Of a DNA stretch of 64,000 nt, positions 52,189 through 61,429 are shown piece by piece. Origin of the DNA: Planctomycetota bacterium (GTDB lineage Bacteria; Planctomycetota; Planctomycetia; Pirellulales; PNKZ01). The notes beneath the pieces are model-generated. The model worked only from the letters and a program-made list of their open reading frames with translations, made no database searches and was not told where the DNA came from. Position 1 is the stretch's first letter, and each line of letters starts with the position of its first letter. Where the stretch lies: positions 1-64,000 of the forward strand of contig JAFEBQ010000015.1 of NCBI GenBank assembly GCA_018242585.1, in the 5' to 3' direction. Both the position numbers and the translations under genes were made by a program.

Positions 52189-54228
52189 TCATTTCCCCAC
52201 TTTCCCGTCCAATACTGTTTTCCCGTCCAATACTGTCCCGCTCGAATCGTCCAGCAAATAGGGACGAAGCACTTCGACCCACCGGGCGTAGCCGGCGTCG
52301 GTCATGTGGACCCCGTCGGCCACATAGCAATCGGGGCGCGGCATGCCGTCGTCCCCCAACAGCGTTGACGACACGTCCACCCACAATAGCCGGCGATCGC
52401 CAGAGTTCTTGATGTAATAGCTGAGCATCTGGTTCGCGCGCTGAACTGCGCCGTAATTCCGCCAACGCTTCGGGCAGGGCTTGATCGAAAGGGTCACGAT
52501 CCGCGCCTCGGGCAGGGACTTGCGCACCTTGCGGATCAGCGACACGCCGTCGTTGGCGACTTGCTCGGGAGACTTGCCTGAGTTGATGTCGTTGTCCCCC
52601 GAGTAGATCACCACCGTCTTGGGGCGATAATCGGCGAGCAACCGATCGGAGAAGAAAATGGCGTCGCGATATTCCGAGCCGCCAAACCCGTGGTTCACCA
52701 CCGGCAAATCGGGGAACGACTTGGTCAGATCCCAACGGCGAATGCTCGAGCTGCCGATGAAGACGATCTTGCCTTGGGTCGTTTGCTGGTCGTCGCGGGC
52801 GATCAGCTTGTTGATCTCGCCTTGCCACGTGTCGGCCCCTTTGGCCTCGGCCGCACGATAGTCGGCCGGCAGAATTTCCTTCACCGCCGCCACAATCTGG
52901 TCCTCGATCGTGGGCGCGAAGTGGGTGGGCCAGTCGTAGTAGTACATCGAGCTGTCGACTTCGTAGCCCCCTTCGCCGAGCACCCGCTCCGAGGCGATGT
53001 AGCACGGCTCGTCGTTGGCATAGGCCGTAATCCAAAGCCGACGGCTGTCGCACTCGCGCTTCAGTCGCAAGGCGTAATCGACCGTCACCTCCCCCGGCAT
53101 AAAGACCATCGCCAACTCGTCGCCGAACATCCAGGTTTGCAGCCGATAGCCCAAGAACGTCGCCAGCGCTTTGCCGGCGTCGAGTCGTGCCAACTGGGCC
53201 TGGGCATGCTTGGCAATCGGGCCTTTCTGTTGGGCCCGGGCTTCATATTCGGCCCGTGACGGCAAGGTATCGAACGGCAGGTCGATCTCCTTCGAGACCG
53301 CCGATGTGACGCGCCCCAGCGGCAATTGCCTCTCGCCGACCAGTCTTTTCACCTCGCGGGCCACCGCTTCGCCGTGCTGGACGGCCATGCTCACTTCGCC
53401 GCGTGGCTCGGGGTTGGCATCGGCGCCGCAGCCAACGGCGATCATCGCCATGGCGCCGGGCAGCTCGCGCTCGATCGCTTCCTGGGCGCAGCCGGCCCAG
53501 TCGGCGAAGTATTCGTTGAAGTTGCCACCGAGCGTCGTGCAATGGCAGGCGTAGTTGACCAGAATCCCGCGCAGCTTCCCGTCCGGATCGGTCACGCGGA
53601 GCATCGGCAAGCTGTGATCGATCATGCCCCCTGGCTCGACGCCAAAACGGGTCCAGCGCCCGTTGACGATCACGCGGCGATTCATGGCAAAGTCGACGCG
53701 TCCTTCGCTGTACGAAAGCTGCGCCGGGCGCCGATCGGCCAAGGCCGCCAGGGCCACGCGTTCGAGCGCGTCGGTCAGTTCGTCGGAGTATTGCTCGATA
53801 TGCTTCCGCTGTTCGTCGGTCAGTTCATTCAAGATCAACCCGGCGGTGCCGCTGAGGGCCGGGGCGCAATGCGTGTGCGACGCGCAAATCGCCAGCCGTT
53901 CCAACTCGATGCCGGCCCGCTTCATCAGCCGATCCGACACTTCTTCGGTCATCGCGGCCGGAATGCCCAGGTTGTCGACCGTGATGATCACGGCCGGCTT
54001 CTGGTCGTCGGCCCCAAGGGCCATCGCTTTGGCATAGAGCTTCTGCTTCGCGCCGGTCGCTTCGGCGGTGCGGTTGTTGTAGCCGGTCATGCGTACGCCG
54101 TACTTGGGCGTAATGTCTTCGCGGGCCAGCCCGATCGGAAGGATCGGCGCGTCGGCCGCCGCGGCCACACCGGTCAACAGGAACCAGCCGCACAGCAACC
54201 AACCGGCGAATCGAGTCATTGTCTTCAT
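52189..54228 (-). CDS. Exported neutral ceramidase-like / SGNH hydrolase fusion
   Basis: 679 aa with signal peptide FAGWLLCGWFLLTGVAAA-ADA. The first 450 residues resemble the N-terminal domain of neutral/alkaline ceramidases: LPIGLAREDITPKYGVRMTGY, CASHTHCAPALSG (metal-binding HTH) and NYACHCTTLGGNFNEYFADWAG. A distinct SGNH/GDSL esterase follows (about 480-665): FIGSSSIRRWD (catalytic Ser), GFGGSEYRD, YSGDNDIN (Asn) and DGVHMTDAGY (Asp-His). The enzyme may cut an amide- or ester-linked lipid or glycan outside the cytoplasm. The extreme C-terminus shows a tandem TVLDGK-TVLDGK from an 18-nt duplication at 52200-52235. Confidence 0.87.
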   Translation of the reverse strand: MKTMTRFAGWLLCGWFLLTGVAAAADAPILPIGLAREDITPKYGVRMTGYNNRTAEATGAKQKLYAKAMALGADDQKPAVIITVDNLGIPAAMTEEVSDRLMKRAGIELERLAICASHTHCAPALSGTAGLILNELTDEQRKHIEQYSDELTDALERVALAALADRRPAQLSYSEGRVDFAMNRRVIVNGRWTRFGVEPGGMIDHSLPMLRVTDPDGKLRGILVNYACHCTTLGGNFNEYFADWAGCAQEAIERELPGAMAMIAVGCGADANPEPRGEVSMAVQHGEAVAREVKRLVGERQLPLGRVTSAVSKEIDLPFDTLPSRAEYEARAQQKGPIAKHAQAQLARLDAGKALATFLGYRLQTWMFGDELAMVFMPGEVTVDYALRLKRECDSRRLWITAYANDEPCYIASERVLGEGGYEVDSSMYYYDWPTHFAPTIEDQIVAAVKEILPADYRAAEAKGADTWQGEINKLIARDDQQTTQGKIVFIGSSSIRRWDLTKSFPDLPVVNHGFGGSEYRDAIFFSDRLLADYRPKTVVIYSGDNDINSGKSPEQVANDGVSLIRKVRKSLPEARIVTLSIKPCPKRWRNYGAVQRANQMLSYYIKNSGDRRLLWVDVSSTLLGDDGMPRPDCYVADGVHMTDAGYARWVEVLRPYLLDDSSGTVLDGKTVLDGKVGK
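52200..52235. repeat. 18-nt tandem duplication at a gene's 3' end
   Basis: TTTCCCGTCCAATACTGT occurs twice in direct tandem and is translated in the ceramidase-SGNH C-terminus as TVLDGK repeated. In frame, so the gene is kept; a recent slippage product. Confidence 0.75.
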
Positions 54229-54324
54229 AGTTCACTCTTGCCCTGAAAGGAAAACGTCTCGGCGATCATAACACACGGCGCGGCCGATTGCTCGCAGTTG
54301 GGATTGCGATTCGACGTGGGATGT

Positions 54325-54441
54325 GGGTGGCCCAGCCGCTTGCGGCTGGGTCGCGCAGCGACAAGAAGAATCATGCGATCGCCAACCGGAAGAATTCTTC
54401 TCGTTGCTGCGCAACACGGCCGACAAGCGGCCGTGCCACCC
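54325..54441. repeat. Large inverted repeat with nested hairpins
   Basis: The left arm 54325-54371 pairs imperfectly with the right arm 54394-54441. Each arm contains its own palindrome (CCCAGCCGCTTGCGGCTGGG and ACGGCCGACAAGCGGCCGT), so the RNA could fold as two hairpins or one long stem. AGAAGAAT/ATTCTTCT sits at the centre. It lies between two minus-strand genes, just downstream of the glycerate-kinase gene. Confidence 0.8.
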
Positions 54442-54496
54442 GACGGCATCCTGCAAGCGAGACGTAAGTTTCTCGGCCAATGCGTGCGCCTGTCGC

Positions 54497-55861
54497 TCAG
54501 CGTGGCACCGGTGCATCCTGCTGGTCGACGACCACCACGCGCAGGTCGCACACATTGGTGTGCGTCGGACCAGTGCGGATCAGCCCATCCAACTGGTCAA
54601 AGAAGGGATAGGCGTCGTTGCGGCGCAGGTGTTCGCGCCAGTCGAGGCCGCGCGCTCGGGCTGCCGCGACCAGCGACGGGGTCACGATCGCGCCGGCGGC
54701 GTCGGTCGGGCCATCTTCGCCATCCGTCCCTCCGGAGAGCAGGACGATGTCGCGTGGATCATCGGCCAGCACGTCCAGCGCGGCCAGCGCCAACTGCTGA
54801 TTGCGACCGCCGCGGCCCCGCAACTCGGGCGGGGCCAGCTTGACGGTTGGCTCGCCACCGAAGATCAGGCAATCGGGCCCCGGTTCGTCGCGCATCTGCC
54901 GGGCCATTTGCGCCAGGTGAACGCCAATCTGCTCGGCTGGACCTTCCAATTCCCGCGCCGACTCCATCGCCATCGAGTAACCCCGCCGCTCAGCTTCGAC
55001 CCCCGCGGCGTCGACCGCGGTGGCGTTGTTGCCGATGATTTCTGTGCGCGCTTGCGTGGTCGGCGCGGCCGGGGGATTGGCGGTCTGTCGCGCTTGCAAC
55101 ACGGCGGCCACTGCGGGGAATCGAGCGAGCGCGTCGTAGCAGGCCAGAATGTCCAGCGCCTCGCGTGGCGTCGAACTGTCAGTCACCGTCGGCCCTGAAC
55201 CGATCAAATCCAGCGGATCGCCCAGCACGTCCGAGATCACCAACGTCAGCAACCAGCCAGCGCGACAGGCCCGGAGCAGACCGCCCCCTTTGATCCGGCT
55301 GAGCTGTTTGCGGACGGTGTTCAATTCGGCGATGTTGGCCCCCGCGCCGCTCAGGTGCCGCGTGATTGCCAGCTTGTCGGCTAGCGAAACTCCCTCGGCC
55401 GGCGCTGGCAGCAGGGCGCTCGCGCCGCCCGAGATGACGGCAATGCAGATGTCGTTCTCTTGCAGGGCAGCCACGCGGCGGAGAATCTCCTCAGAGCCAA
55501 ACACTCCCTCGGGCGTTGGCTCGTTCACGCCCGGCGGGCGGGCCGCGTGGGTGTGAATCGTCTCAAGCTGTCGTACACAATCGGCCGGCACGTTGACCCA
55601 GCCGGTGACCCATTTCGAGGCGACAATGCCGGGGCCGAGCGCCCGTTCGACGCCGGCGGCCATGCCGGTGCCGGCCTTGCCAGCGCCGATGACTTCGATG
55701 TGCCGGACGCCGGCGAGCGGAATCTCGACGTCGGCGAACCGCAGCGTGAACCCGTCGCAGTGGAGCGCCTCTTCGACGAGCCGATCGCTGCGCACGGCGT
55801 CAACGCCCGCTTGCCAGATGGCCAACGCGTCGGTTCGCAGGGTAGCTTCGGTGCGGGGCAT
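54497..55861 (-). CDS. Glycerate 2-kinase (MOFRL family)
   Basis: 454 aa from the ATG at 55861 (MPRTEATLRTDALAIWQAGVDAVRS); the frame opens to 55933. ATP-dependent phosphorylation of D-glycerate to 2-phosphoglycerate, feeding lower glycolysis. Conserved blocks: HIEVIGAGKAGTGMAAGVE, AVISGGASALLPAPAEGVSLADK, LNTVRKQLSRIKGGGL (catalytic Lys region), LVISDVLGDPLDLIGSGPT, and the C-terminal MOFRL-type FGGEPTVKL...GRGGRNQQLALAA and LSGGTDGEDGPTDAAGA. It is divergent from the YyaL-like gene; both starts are flanked by CTAGCAACT-type repeats. Confidence 0.94.
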   Translation of the reverse strand: MPRTEATLRTDALAIWQAGVDAVRSDRLVEEALHCDGFTLRFADVEIPLAGVRHIEVIGAGKAGTGMAAGVERALGPGIVASKWVTGWVNVPADCVRQLETIHTHAARPPGVNEPTPEGVFGSEEILRRVAALQENDICIAVISGGASALLPAPAEGVSLADKLAITRHLSGAGANIAELNTVRKQLSRIKGGGLLRACRAGWLLTLVISDVLGDPLDLIGSGPTVTDSSTPREALDILACYDALARFPAVAAVLQARQTANPPAAPTTQARTEIIGNNATAVDAAGVEAERRGYSMAMESARELEGPAEQIGVHLAQMARQMRDEPGPDCLIFGGEPTVKLAPPELRGRGGRNQQLALAALDVLADDPRDIVLLSGGTDGEDGPTDAAGAIVTPSLVAAARARGLDWREHLRRNDAYPFFDQLDGLIRTGPTHTNVCDLRVVVVDQQDAPVPR

Positions 55862-55869
55862 GGGGTGGG

Positions 55870-55988
55870 GGAGGGAAGTTGCTAGTTGCGGGTTGTTAGT
55901 TGCTAGTTTAAGAAAAGAAGTGACGAACGCCATCCATTTTCAAAGGTCTGTTTTAACTCGCAACTAGAAACCAGCAACTAGCAACTTC
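55870..55988. repeat. Two facing copies of the CTAGCAACT repeat
   Basis: GTTGCTAGTTGCGGGTTGTTAG-like phrases at 55870-55910 face AACTCGCAACTAGAAACCAG-like phrases at 55952-55988. They are reverse complements, so together they form an imperfect inverted repeat between the divergent glycerate-kinase and YyaL-like genes. Confidence 0.75.
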
Positions 55989-55992
55989 CTTT

Positions 55993-58086
55993 ATGCCCAA
56001 TCGCCTGGCTCATGAATCGAGTCCTTATCTGCTGCAGCACGCCCACAACCCGGTGGATTGGTATCCGTGGGGGGACGAGGCATTGCAGGCGGCGCGGGCG
56101 CTTGATCGGCCGATTTTCCTGTCGATCGGTTACTCGGCCTGTCACTGGTGCCACGTGATGGAGCACGAAAGCTTCGAGAACGAAGCGCTGGCCGCCCAGA
56201 TGAACGCCTCGTTCATCAATATCAAGGTCGACCGGGAAGAGCGTCCCGACTTGGACCAGGTCTACATGCAAGCGGTCCAGATGCTGACCGGCCGCGGCGG
56301 CTGGCCGATGTCGGTCTTTCTGACGCCGGAGTTGAAGCCGTTCTATGGCGGAACCTATTGGCCGCCGACAGGGCGGATGGGGATGCCAGGCTTTGATCAG
56401 ATCATTGTCGCGGTGACCGACGCCTGGCGCTCGCGCCGCGACGCGGTGCATGAGCAGGCCGACGAACTGACGCGGCATCTTGCCGAGTCGGCCAGCGTTG
56501 AACGCTTGCAAACGTCGCCGGTCAAGGCCGACGCTCCCGACGCGACCCTCGCGCCGGACACAATCGTGGGCTACTTGCGCGGAGCGGCCGGGGCGCTGGA
56601 GCGGAGCTTCGACTTCCGTTACGGCGGGTTCGGCAGCGAGCCGAAGTTTCCTCATCCGGTCGATCTGCGCGTTTTGCTCCGCTGCTGGCGACGATTCAAG
56701 AACGACGGCTTGTTGCAGATGGTCACGCACACGCTCGACCGGATGGCGGCCGGCGGAATGTACGATCAGCTCGGCGGCGGCTTTCATCGCTATTCGGTCG
56801 ACGCCCGCTGGCTGGTCCCCCACTTCGAGAAGATGCTCTACGACAACGCGTTGCTCCTGTCGGCCTACACCGAAGCGTGGCAAGCCAGTGGGCGCGACGA
56901 CTTGGCCCGAGTGGTGCGCGAAGTGGCCGATTATGTCCTGCGCGACATGACCGATCCGGCCGGCGGCTTTTACAGCACGCTCGACGCCGATAGCGAAGGA
57001 GTCGAGGGGAAGTACTACGTCTGGACGCCGGCCGAAGCCGAGCAACTGCTGGGCCCCGAGCGGGCCGACAGTTTCTGCCGCGTGTACGACGTCAGCGAGC
57101 ACGGCAACTTTGAAGAGACGAACATTCTCAATCTGCCCAAGTCGATTGCCGATTGCGCCAAGCTAATGGAGCGCGATCCGGCTGAGTTGCAAGCCGAACT
57201 GGCGGCCAGTCGCGCCGTGTTGCTGGCGGCCCGGGCCAAGCGCGTGCCGCCCGGGCTCGACGACAAAGTGCTCGTGGCCTGGAACGGATTGATGATCGAC
57301 GGCCTCGCCCAGGCCGGAGCGGCATTGGCCGAGCCGCGCTATGTGGAAGCGGCCGCCCGAGCAGCGGAGTTTCTATGGACCTCGCTGCGCGATGAGCGAG
57401 GCCGGCTGTTGCACACCTGGCGGCATGGCAAGGCTCGGCTGGCCGGATACCTGGACGATTACGCCTGCCTGGGCTGCGGATTGGTCAGCTTGTATCAGGC
57501 CACGTTCGACGAGCGCTGGATCGAGCGCGCCGCCACGCTGGCCGATGCGCTGTTGAAACACTTTGCCGACGCCGAGCAGGGAGGCTTTTACTACACGGCC
57601 GACGATGCCGAGGCGCTGTTGGTCCGCCAGCGCGATCTGTACGACAGCGCCACCCCCAGCGGCAATGGCATGGCGGCGACGCTGTTGGCCCAGCTAGGAC
57701 GCCTGCTCGGGCGGAGCGATTACTTGGAAGCGTGCGAACGAACTTTGCGGATGGTCGCGCCGATCGTCGAACGCGCGCCCGGCGCGGCAGGGCAGTTCTT
57801 GTTGGTGCTCGACGGCTGGCTGGGGCCGGCATACGAGTTGGTGGCCGTGGGACGCGATGCGGACACAGCGGCCGCCGCTTTCGGTTCGCTACGCACGCGG
57901 TTCTGGCCGAATAAGCTGCTGGCCGCGCGCCCGACGAAGTCGCAGAGCGCCGCGCTCGATGAACTCTTTGCGGGTCGCAGTGCTCCCGACGACGTCACGC
58001 TCTTCGTATGTCAGCAGTCGACATGCGAAGCGCCGGTTAGGGGGCAAACAGCGATCGACGCGAAGCTGGAACCGTTGAGCAAATGA
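55993..58086 (+). CDS. YyaL / SSP411-like thioredoxin-domain protein
   Basis: 697 aa. The N-terminal DUF255-type thioredoxin-like domain is diagnostic: [61 protein letters not shown] and [16 protein letters not shown] long helical (alpha/alpha toroid-like) region follows with [16 protein letters not shown] and [20 protein letters not shown], resembling glycan epimerase folds. The enzymatic role of this widespread family is not established. ATG directly follows the CTAGCAACT repeat, with no clear ribosome-binding site. Confidence 0.92.
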   Translation: MPNRLAHESSPYLLQHAHNPVDWYPWGDEALQAARALDRPIFLSIGYSACHWCHVMEHESFENEALAAQMNASFINIKVDREERPDLDQVYMQAVQMLTGRGGWPMSVFLTPELKPFYGGTYWPPTGRMGMPGFDQIIVAVTDAWRSRRDAVHEQADELTRHLAESASVERLQTSPVKADAPDATLAPDTIVGYLRGAAGALERSFDFRYGGFGSEPKFPHPVDLRVLLRCWRRFKNDGLLQMVTHTLDRMAAGGMYDQLGGGFHRYSVDARWLVPHFEKMLYDNALLLSAYTEAWQASGRDDLARVVREVADYVLRDMTDPAGGFYSTLDADSEGVEGKYYVWTPAEAEQLLGPERADSFCRVYDVSEHGNFEETNILNLPKSIADCAKLMERDPAELQAELAASRAVLLAARAKRVPPGLDDKVLVAWNGLMIDGLAQAGAALAEPRYVEAAARAAEFLWTSLRDERGRLLHTWRHGKARLAGYLDDYACLGCGLVSLYQATFDERWIERAATLADALLKHFADAEQGGFYYTADDAEALLVRQRDLYDSATPSGNGMAATLLAQLGRLLGRSDYLEACERTLRMVAPIVERAPGAAGQFLLVLDGWLGPAYELVAVGRDADTAAAAFGSLRTRFWPNKLLAARPTKSQSAALDELFAGRSAPDDVTLFVCQQSTCEAPVRGQTAIDAKLEPLSK

Positions 58087-58111
58087 TGGTCGGGGCGTGA
58101 ATGGCTGGGAG

Positions 58112-58150
58112 CGTCTTTACCCTGCCCCTCCCTGGAAGGAAGGGGTGTTC
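58112..58150. repeat. Dispersed hairpin element, second copy
   Basis: CGTCTTTACCCTGCCCCTCCCTGGAAGGAAGGGGTGTT read in parts: same lead-in CGTCTTTACCCT and CCCCTCCCT-type hairpin as 33761-33805. Downstream of the YyaL-like gene. Confidence 0.75.
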
Positions 58151-58174
58151 ATCGCTCGCGCTTTGGCGCATTTG

Positions 58175-58210
58175 TCTAATCGCTAATTGCTAGTCGCTAA
58201 TCGCTAGCTA
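58175..58210. repeat. Low-complexity TCGCTAAT repeat
   Basis: Phrases TAATCGCTAATTGCTAG, TCGCTAATCGCTAGC in tandem, between convergent genes (58086 plus, 58212 minus). Related to GATTAGCGGCTAGCGATTAGC around 22585-22605. Confidence 0.65.
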
Positions 58211-58211
58211 C

Positions 58212-59612
58212 TCAATCCTCCGCTTTGCTCCCGTCGCCGCACATTTTCACGACCTTGGGGTCGAAGCGTGCGACGACGTCGACCAGGTCGCGCTGGGCGG
58301 CCATCACCGACTCGATGTTCTTGTAGACGCCGGGCACTTCGTCGGCGCCGGCCGAAAGGACCCGGACGCCGCGTTGGGCCAGGTCGCGCTTGACCGCGTT
58401 CCAGGTGAACTTCTGCTTGGCGGCAGTCCGCGACATGCAGCGACCAGCGCCGTGCGACGCCGAGTGCAGGCTTTCAGCATTGCCCAGTCCGCGCACGACG
58501 AAGGCCGGGTCGGCCATCGAGCCGGGAATGACTCCCAGCACGCCGACACCCGCGGGCGTGGCCCCTTTGCGGTGGACGACGACCTGCCGGCCGCCGTGCT
58601 CTTCGAGCCAGGCGAAGTTGTGGTGGTTCTCAACACCGGCGACGATCCGCGCGCCGAGCAGCTTGCTCACCTGGCGGTGAATCACGTCGTGGTTGGCGGC
58701 GGCGTAATCCCCCATCAGGTTCATAGCGGCCCAGTACTCCTGGCCTGCTTCGCTGGCCAGATCAAGCCACGCCAACCGGCCCGCCCACTCGTGCTGCTTG
58801 GGAAGTTTGGCCCGGGCGATCGCGCTGTAGGTCGAGCAGACGGCCGCGCCGGTGCCGCGGCTGCCGCTGTGGCTGAGCAGCGCCACATACTCGCCGCCGT
58901 CGAGACCCAACTCGGCGTCGGGGGCGGCCAGTGTCAGCACGCCGAACTCGACGAAATGGTTTCCCGAACCCGAGGTGCCAAGCTGCTTGGCCGCCTTGTC
59001 GCGATGCTCGCGGGTGATTCGCGTGATGGTCCAATCGGCGTCGAGGACCGGGTGGTCCATGGGCGTCTGGTAAGCCGAGCCAACACCAAAGCGAGTGCCC
59101 CGCTCGAGCGCACCATCAAAGCGATCTGCTTGCCGGGCTTCGCCCAGTGCCGCGGCTGGCACGTCGAGGACCGACAGCTTCATGCGGCAAGCGATGTCGA
59201 CACCGACCGCGTAAGGGACCACCGCGTTATCGAGCGCCAACACGCCGCCGATGGGCAAACCATAGCCCACGTGGGCGTCAGGCATCAAAGCCGCGCCGGT
59301 GGCCATGGGGAGCGAGCAAGCGTCGCGCATCTGGACGTGCGAAGCCGGGTCGATGTCGGCCTCGCCCCAAGTGCGATAGGCGATCGGTTCGCGCGGGCCG
59401 GCTGCGACGCCGGTGTCGAGGATTTCCGTCGCCAGCGGGCCGAAGATCGAATCGCCGACGAACAGCTTGGGCTCGGTCAGCAGCGATTGAATCCGCGCGC
59501 GCAGGTCGACCCCTTCGAGCGCGCGGTCGTTCGCCGCCCGGCCAATGCACTGCACCGCCGTCCGCAAGCAATGGCCAGGCACGCCAAGTTTTTCCAGCTG
59601 CTTGGAGTTCAT
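58212..59612 (-). CDS. rtcB: RtcB family RNA ligase
   Basis: 466 aa. GTP-dependent ligation of 2',3'-cyclic phosphate or 3'-phosphate RNA ends to 5'-OH ends. Metal and catalytic motifs: LMPDAHVGYGLPIGGVLA, VGVDIACRMKLSV (the metal-binding Cys), GTSGSGNHFVEFG, LSHSGSRGTGAAV, NHHNFAW and SASHGAGRCMSR, which is expected to bear the guanylylated His. No archease gene is adjacent. It may serve RNA repair or tRNA splicing; bacteria usually use it for repair. Lies between low-complexity repeats on both sides. Confidence 0.93.
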   Translation of the reverse strand: MNSKQLEKLGVPGHCLRTAVQCIGRAANDRALEGVDLRARIQSLLTEPKLFVGDSIFGPLATEILDTGVAAGPREPIAYRTWGEADIDPASHVQMRDACSLPMATGAALMPDAHVGYGLPIGGVLALDNAVVPYAVGVDIACRMKLSVLDVPAAALGEARQADRFDGALERGTRFGVGSAYQTPMDHPVLDADWTITRITREHRDKAAKQLGTSGSGNHFVEFGVLTLAAPDAELGLDGGEYVALLSHSGSRGTGAAVCSTYSAIARAKLPKQHEWAGRLAWLDLASEAGQEYWAAMNLMGDYAAANHDVIHRQVSKLLGARIVAGVENHHNFAWLEEHGGRQVVVHRKGATPAGVGVLGVIPGSMADPAFVVRGLGNAESLHSASHGAGRCMSRTAAKQKFTWNAVKRDLAQRGVRVLSAGADEVPGVYKNIESVMAAQRDLVDVVARFDPKVVKMCGDGSKAED

Positions 59613-59624
59613 GGGGGAAGAAAA

Positions 59625-59738
59625 AGTTGCTGGTTGCGGGTTGCTAGAGGAGAAGGGGAGAGCCTAGCTGGTTCGCGCTGTCCATGATTGTCTTCCGTTC
59701 TCTTTCGCTAGCAACTCGCAACCAGCAGCTCGCAACTT
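59625..59738. repeat. Facing CTAGCAACT-type repeats between rtcB and uvrC
   Basis: GTTGCTGGTTGCGGGTTGC near 59630-59648 faces CTAGCAACTCGCAACCAGC near 59709-59728. They form an imperfect inverted repeat in the 130-nt gap between two minus-strand genes. Confidence 0.65.
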
Positions 59739-59742
59739 TCCC

Positions 59743-61281
59743 TCACTCGTCAAACGTCGTCCGCTTGCGGAGCAGGTGGTGATAGTGCTGGGCAAAGCGG
59801 TGGGCTTCGTCGCGGACGTACTGCAACAGCCGCAGCGAGTAGGCGTGCCGGCTCGGCCTAAGCGGCTCGTCACGGTCGGGCAGGTAAACCTCTTCCTCGC
59901 GCTTGGCCAGCGAAATCACCGCCGGGGGCGTGATGTCCAGTTGCTTGAACGCGGCGAGCCCAGCGTTCAACTGTCCGCGGCCGCCGTCGATGAGCAAAAT
60001 ATCCGGCGCCTTGTCGCCACGCTGTTGCAACCCTTGGAACCGACGGGCGACGACTTCGTGAATGCTCGAAAAGTCGTCGATTCCTTGCACGCCACGAATC
60101 TTGTAGCGGCGATAGCCCGGCTTGAACGGCACGCCGTCGATGAACTGGACCAGGCTGGCGACCGTTTCGTCTCCGCCCAGGTGGGCAATGTCGACCCCTT
60201 CGATGGTTCGCGGCACGTGCGGGAGGTTCAGCAGTTTTTTCAGCCCCGCCAGGCCGCGCTTGGGATCGATGTAAAACACCTCGGGCTGCGCATGGGTGTC
60301 AAGCCGGCCACGGCGGTCGATCGTTTCGAGCATTTGAATGTCGTCGCGCAGCCGGGCCGCCTTTTCAAAATGGCGGGCCGCGGCGGCTTGCTGCATCTCG
60401 CCGCGCATCTCGTCGAGCAGCTTCTTCTTGTTGCCGTCGAGGAACATTCGCAGTCGGGCGATGTCTTGCTTGTACTGTTCCTTCGAGATGCGCAAGTTGC
60501 ACGGCGCGGTGCATTGATTGATGCTGGCCAGCAGGCACGGCCGGAACCAGCGCCACCGCTGATCGCCGTCTTCGATGTCCAGCGAGCAGGTGCGGAACTT
60601 GAAGATCTTTTGCAGCACCTGAATCGCTCCGCGCAGGGTGCCGGCGCTGGGGAACGGGCCATACAGCTTCGCGCCGCGCACTGGCTGGCGCGTGAACTCG
60701 ACGCGGGGGAAGTCCTCGCGAATGTGAATCTGCAGATAGGGGAACGACTTGCCGTCTTTCAGGCTGCGGTTGTATTTCGGCTGGACATCTTTGACGAGCC
60801 GGGCTTCGGCCAACAGGGCGTCGACTTCGCTGTCGCAGGGCAAGAAATCGATGTCGGCGATCTCGCGCACCAGTTCCGCCGTGCGGCGGTCCTCGGCGGC
60901 GGCTCGCAGGAAGTAACTGCCGGCCCGGTTGCGCAGATTGACCGCCTTGCCGATGTAAATCACGACGCCGGCGGCGTCTTTCATCAGGTACACGCCAGGC
61001 GTGTGGGGGAACTTGCGAACCTTTTCGGCGGCGGCGCGAAAGCCAGGGCTGCGGCCGCGCAGGTCTTCGTCGGTAACTTCGACCGGCGTTTCGGACTCGG
61101 GAGGTTCAAGTTCGGCCTCGGCGGCTCGGTCAGCGGCGACCTCGGCGAACGGATCGTCGTTCTCCAGTGAATCGGCTTCGCCCAGCGCTTCATCGCCCAA
61201 CGCCCCTGCGGCGAGCGGATCGGCACGCTCGGCGTCCGAGTCGTCGGGATCGAAAGCATCGGGGCCCGAATTGTCAGCCAT
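59743..61281 (-). CDS. uvrC: Excinuclease UvrC, lacking C-terminal helix-hairpin-helix
   Basis: 512 aa (typical UvrC about 600). Residues 1-80 are an acidic Asp/Glu/Ala-rich extension. Then GIY-YIG nuclease (GVYLMKDAAGVVIYIGKAVNLRNR), a Cys-bearing region (ASINQCTAPCNLRIS), the UVR motif (EKAARLRDDIQMLETI), and the RNase H-like nuclease with acidic residues in EGVDIAHLGGDE and LLIDGGRGQLNAG and a His in DEAHRFAQHYH. The protein stops at LLRKRTTFDE, just where the double helix-hairpin-helix DNA-binding domain normally begins. Both incision domains seem intact. It makes the dual incision in nucleotide excision repair. Confidence 0.93.
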   Translation of the reverse strand: MADNSGPDAFDPDDSDAERADPLAAGALGDEALGEADSLENDDPFAEVAADRAAEAELEPPESETPVEVTDEDLRGRSPGFRAAAEKVRKFPHTPGVYLMKDAAGVVIYIGKAVNLRNRAGSYFLRAAAEDRRTAELVREIADIDFLPCDSEVDALLAEARLVKDVQPKYNRSLKDGKSFPYLQIHIREDFPRVEFTRQPVRGAKLYGPFPSAGTLRGAIQVLQKIFKFRTCSLDIEDGDQRWRWFRPCLLASINQCTAPCNLRISKEQYKQDIARLRMFLDGNKKKLLDEMRGEMQQAAAARHFEKAARLRDDIQMLETIDRRGRLDTHAQPEVFYIDPKRGLAGLKKLLNLPHVPRTIEGVDIAHLGGDETVASLVQFIDGVPFKPGYRRYKIRGVQGIDDFSSIHEVVARRFQGLQQRGDKAPDILLIDGGRGQLNAGLAAFKQLDITPPAVISLAKREEEVYLPDRDEPLRPSRHAYSLRLLQYVRDEAHRFAQHYHHLLRKRTTFDE

Positions 61282-61429
61282 GCGCCGCCGCGTTGCTGGA
61301 AAAGGGAAGATTCAGCTTGTATTCTAGCGGCAGCCCACGGGGCGGACAGACCCGCCATCCGGTATCGGCGCATCGTGTCGCGCACCGGCAACGCTGCCAG
61401 CTTTCACTCGCTAACCAGGAGTTTTGACC

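Noticed and set aside
58374-59687. 437-codon plus-strand ORF opposite rtcB
   Set aside because: Shadow of rtcB, whose motifs are unmistakable on the other strand.
59776-61170. 464-codon plus-strand ORF opposite uvrC
   Set aside because: Shadow of uvrC; no domain pattern of its own.
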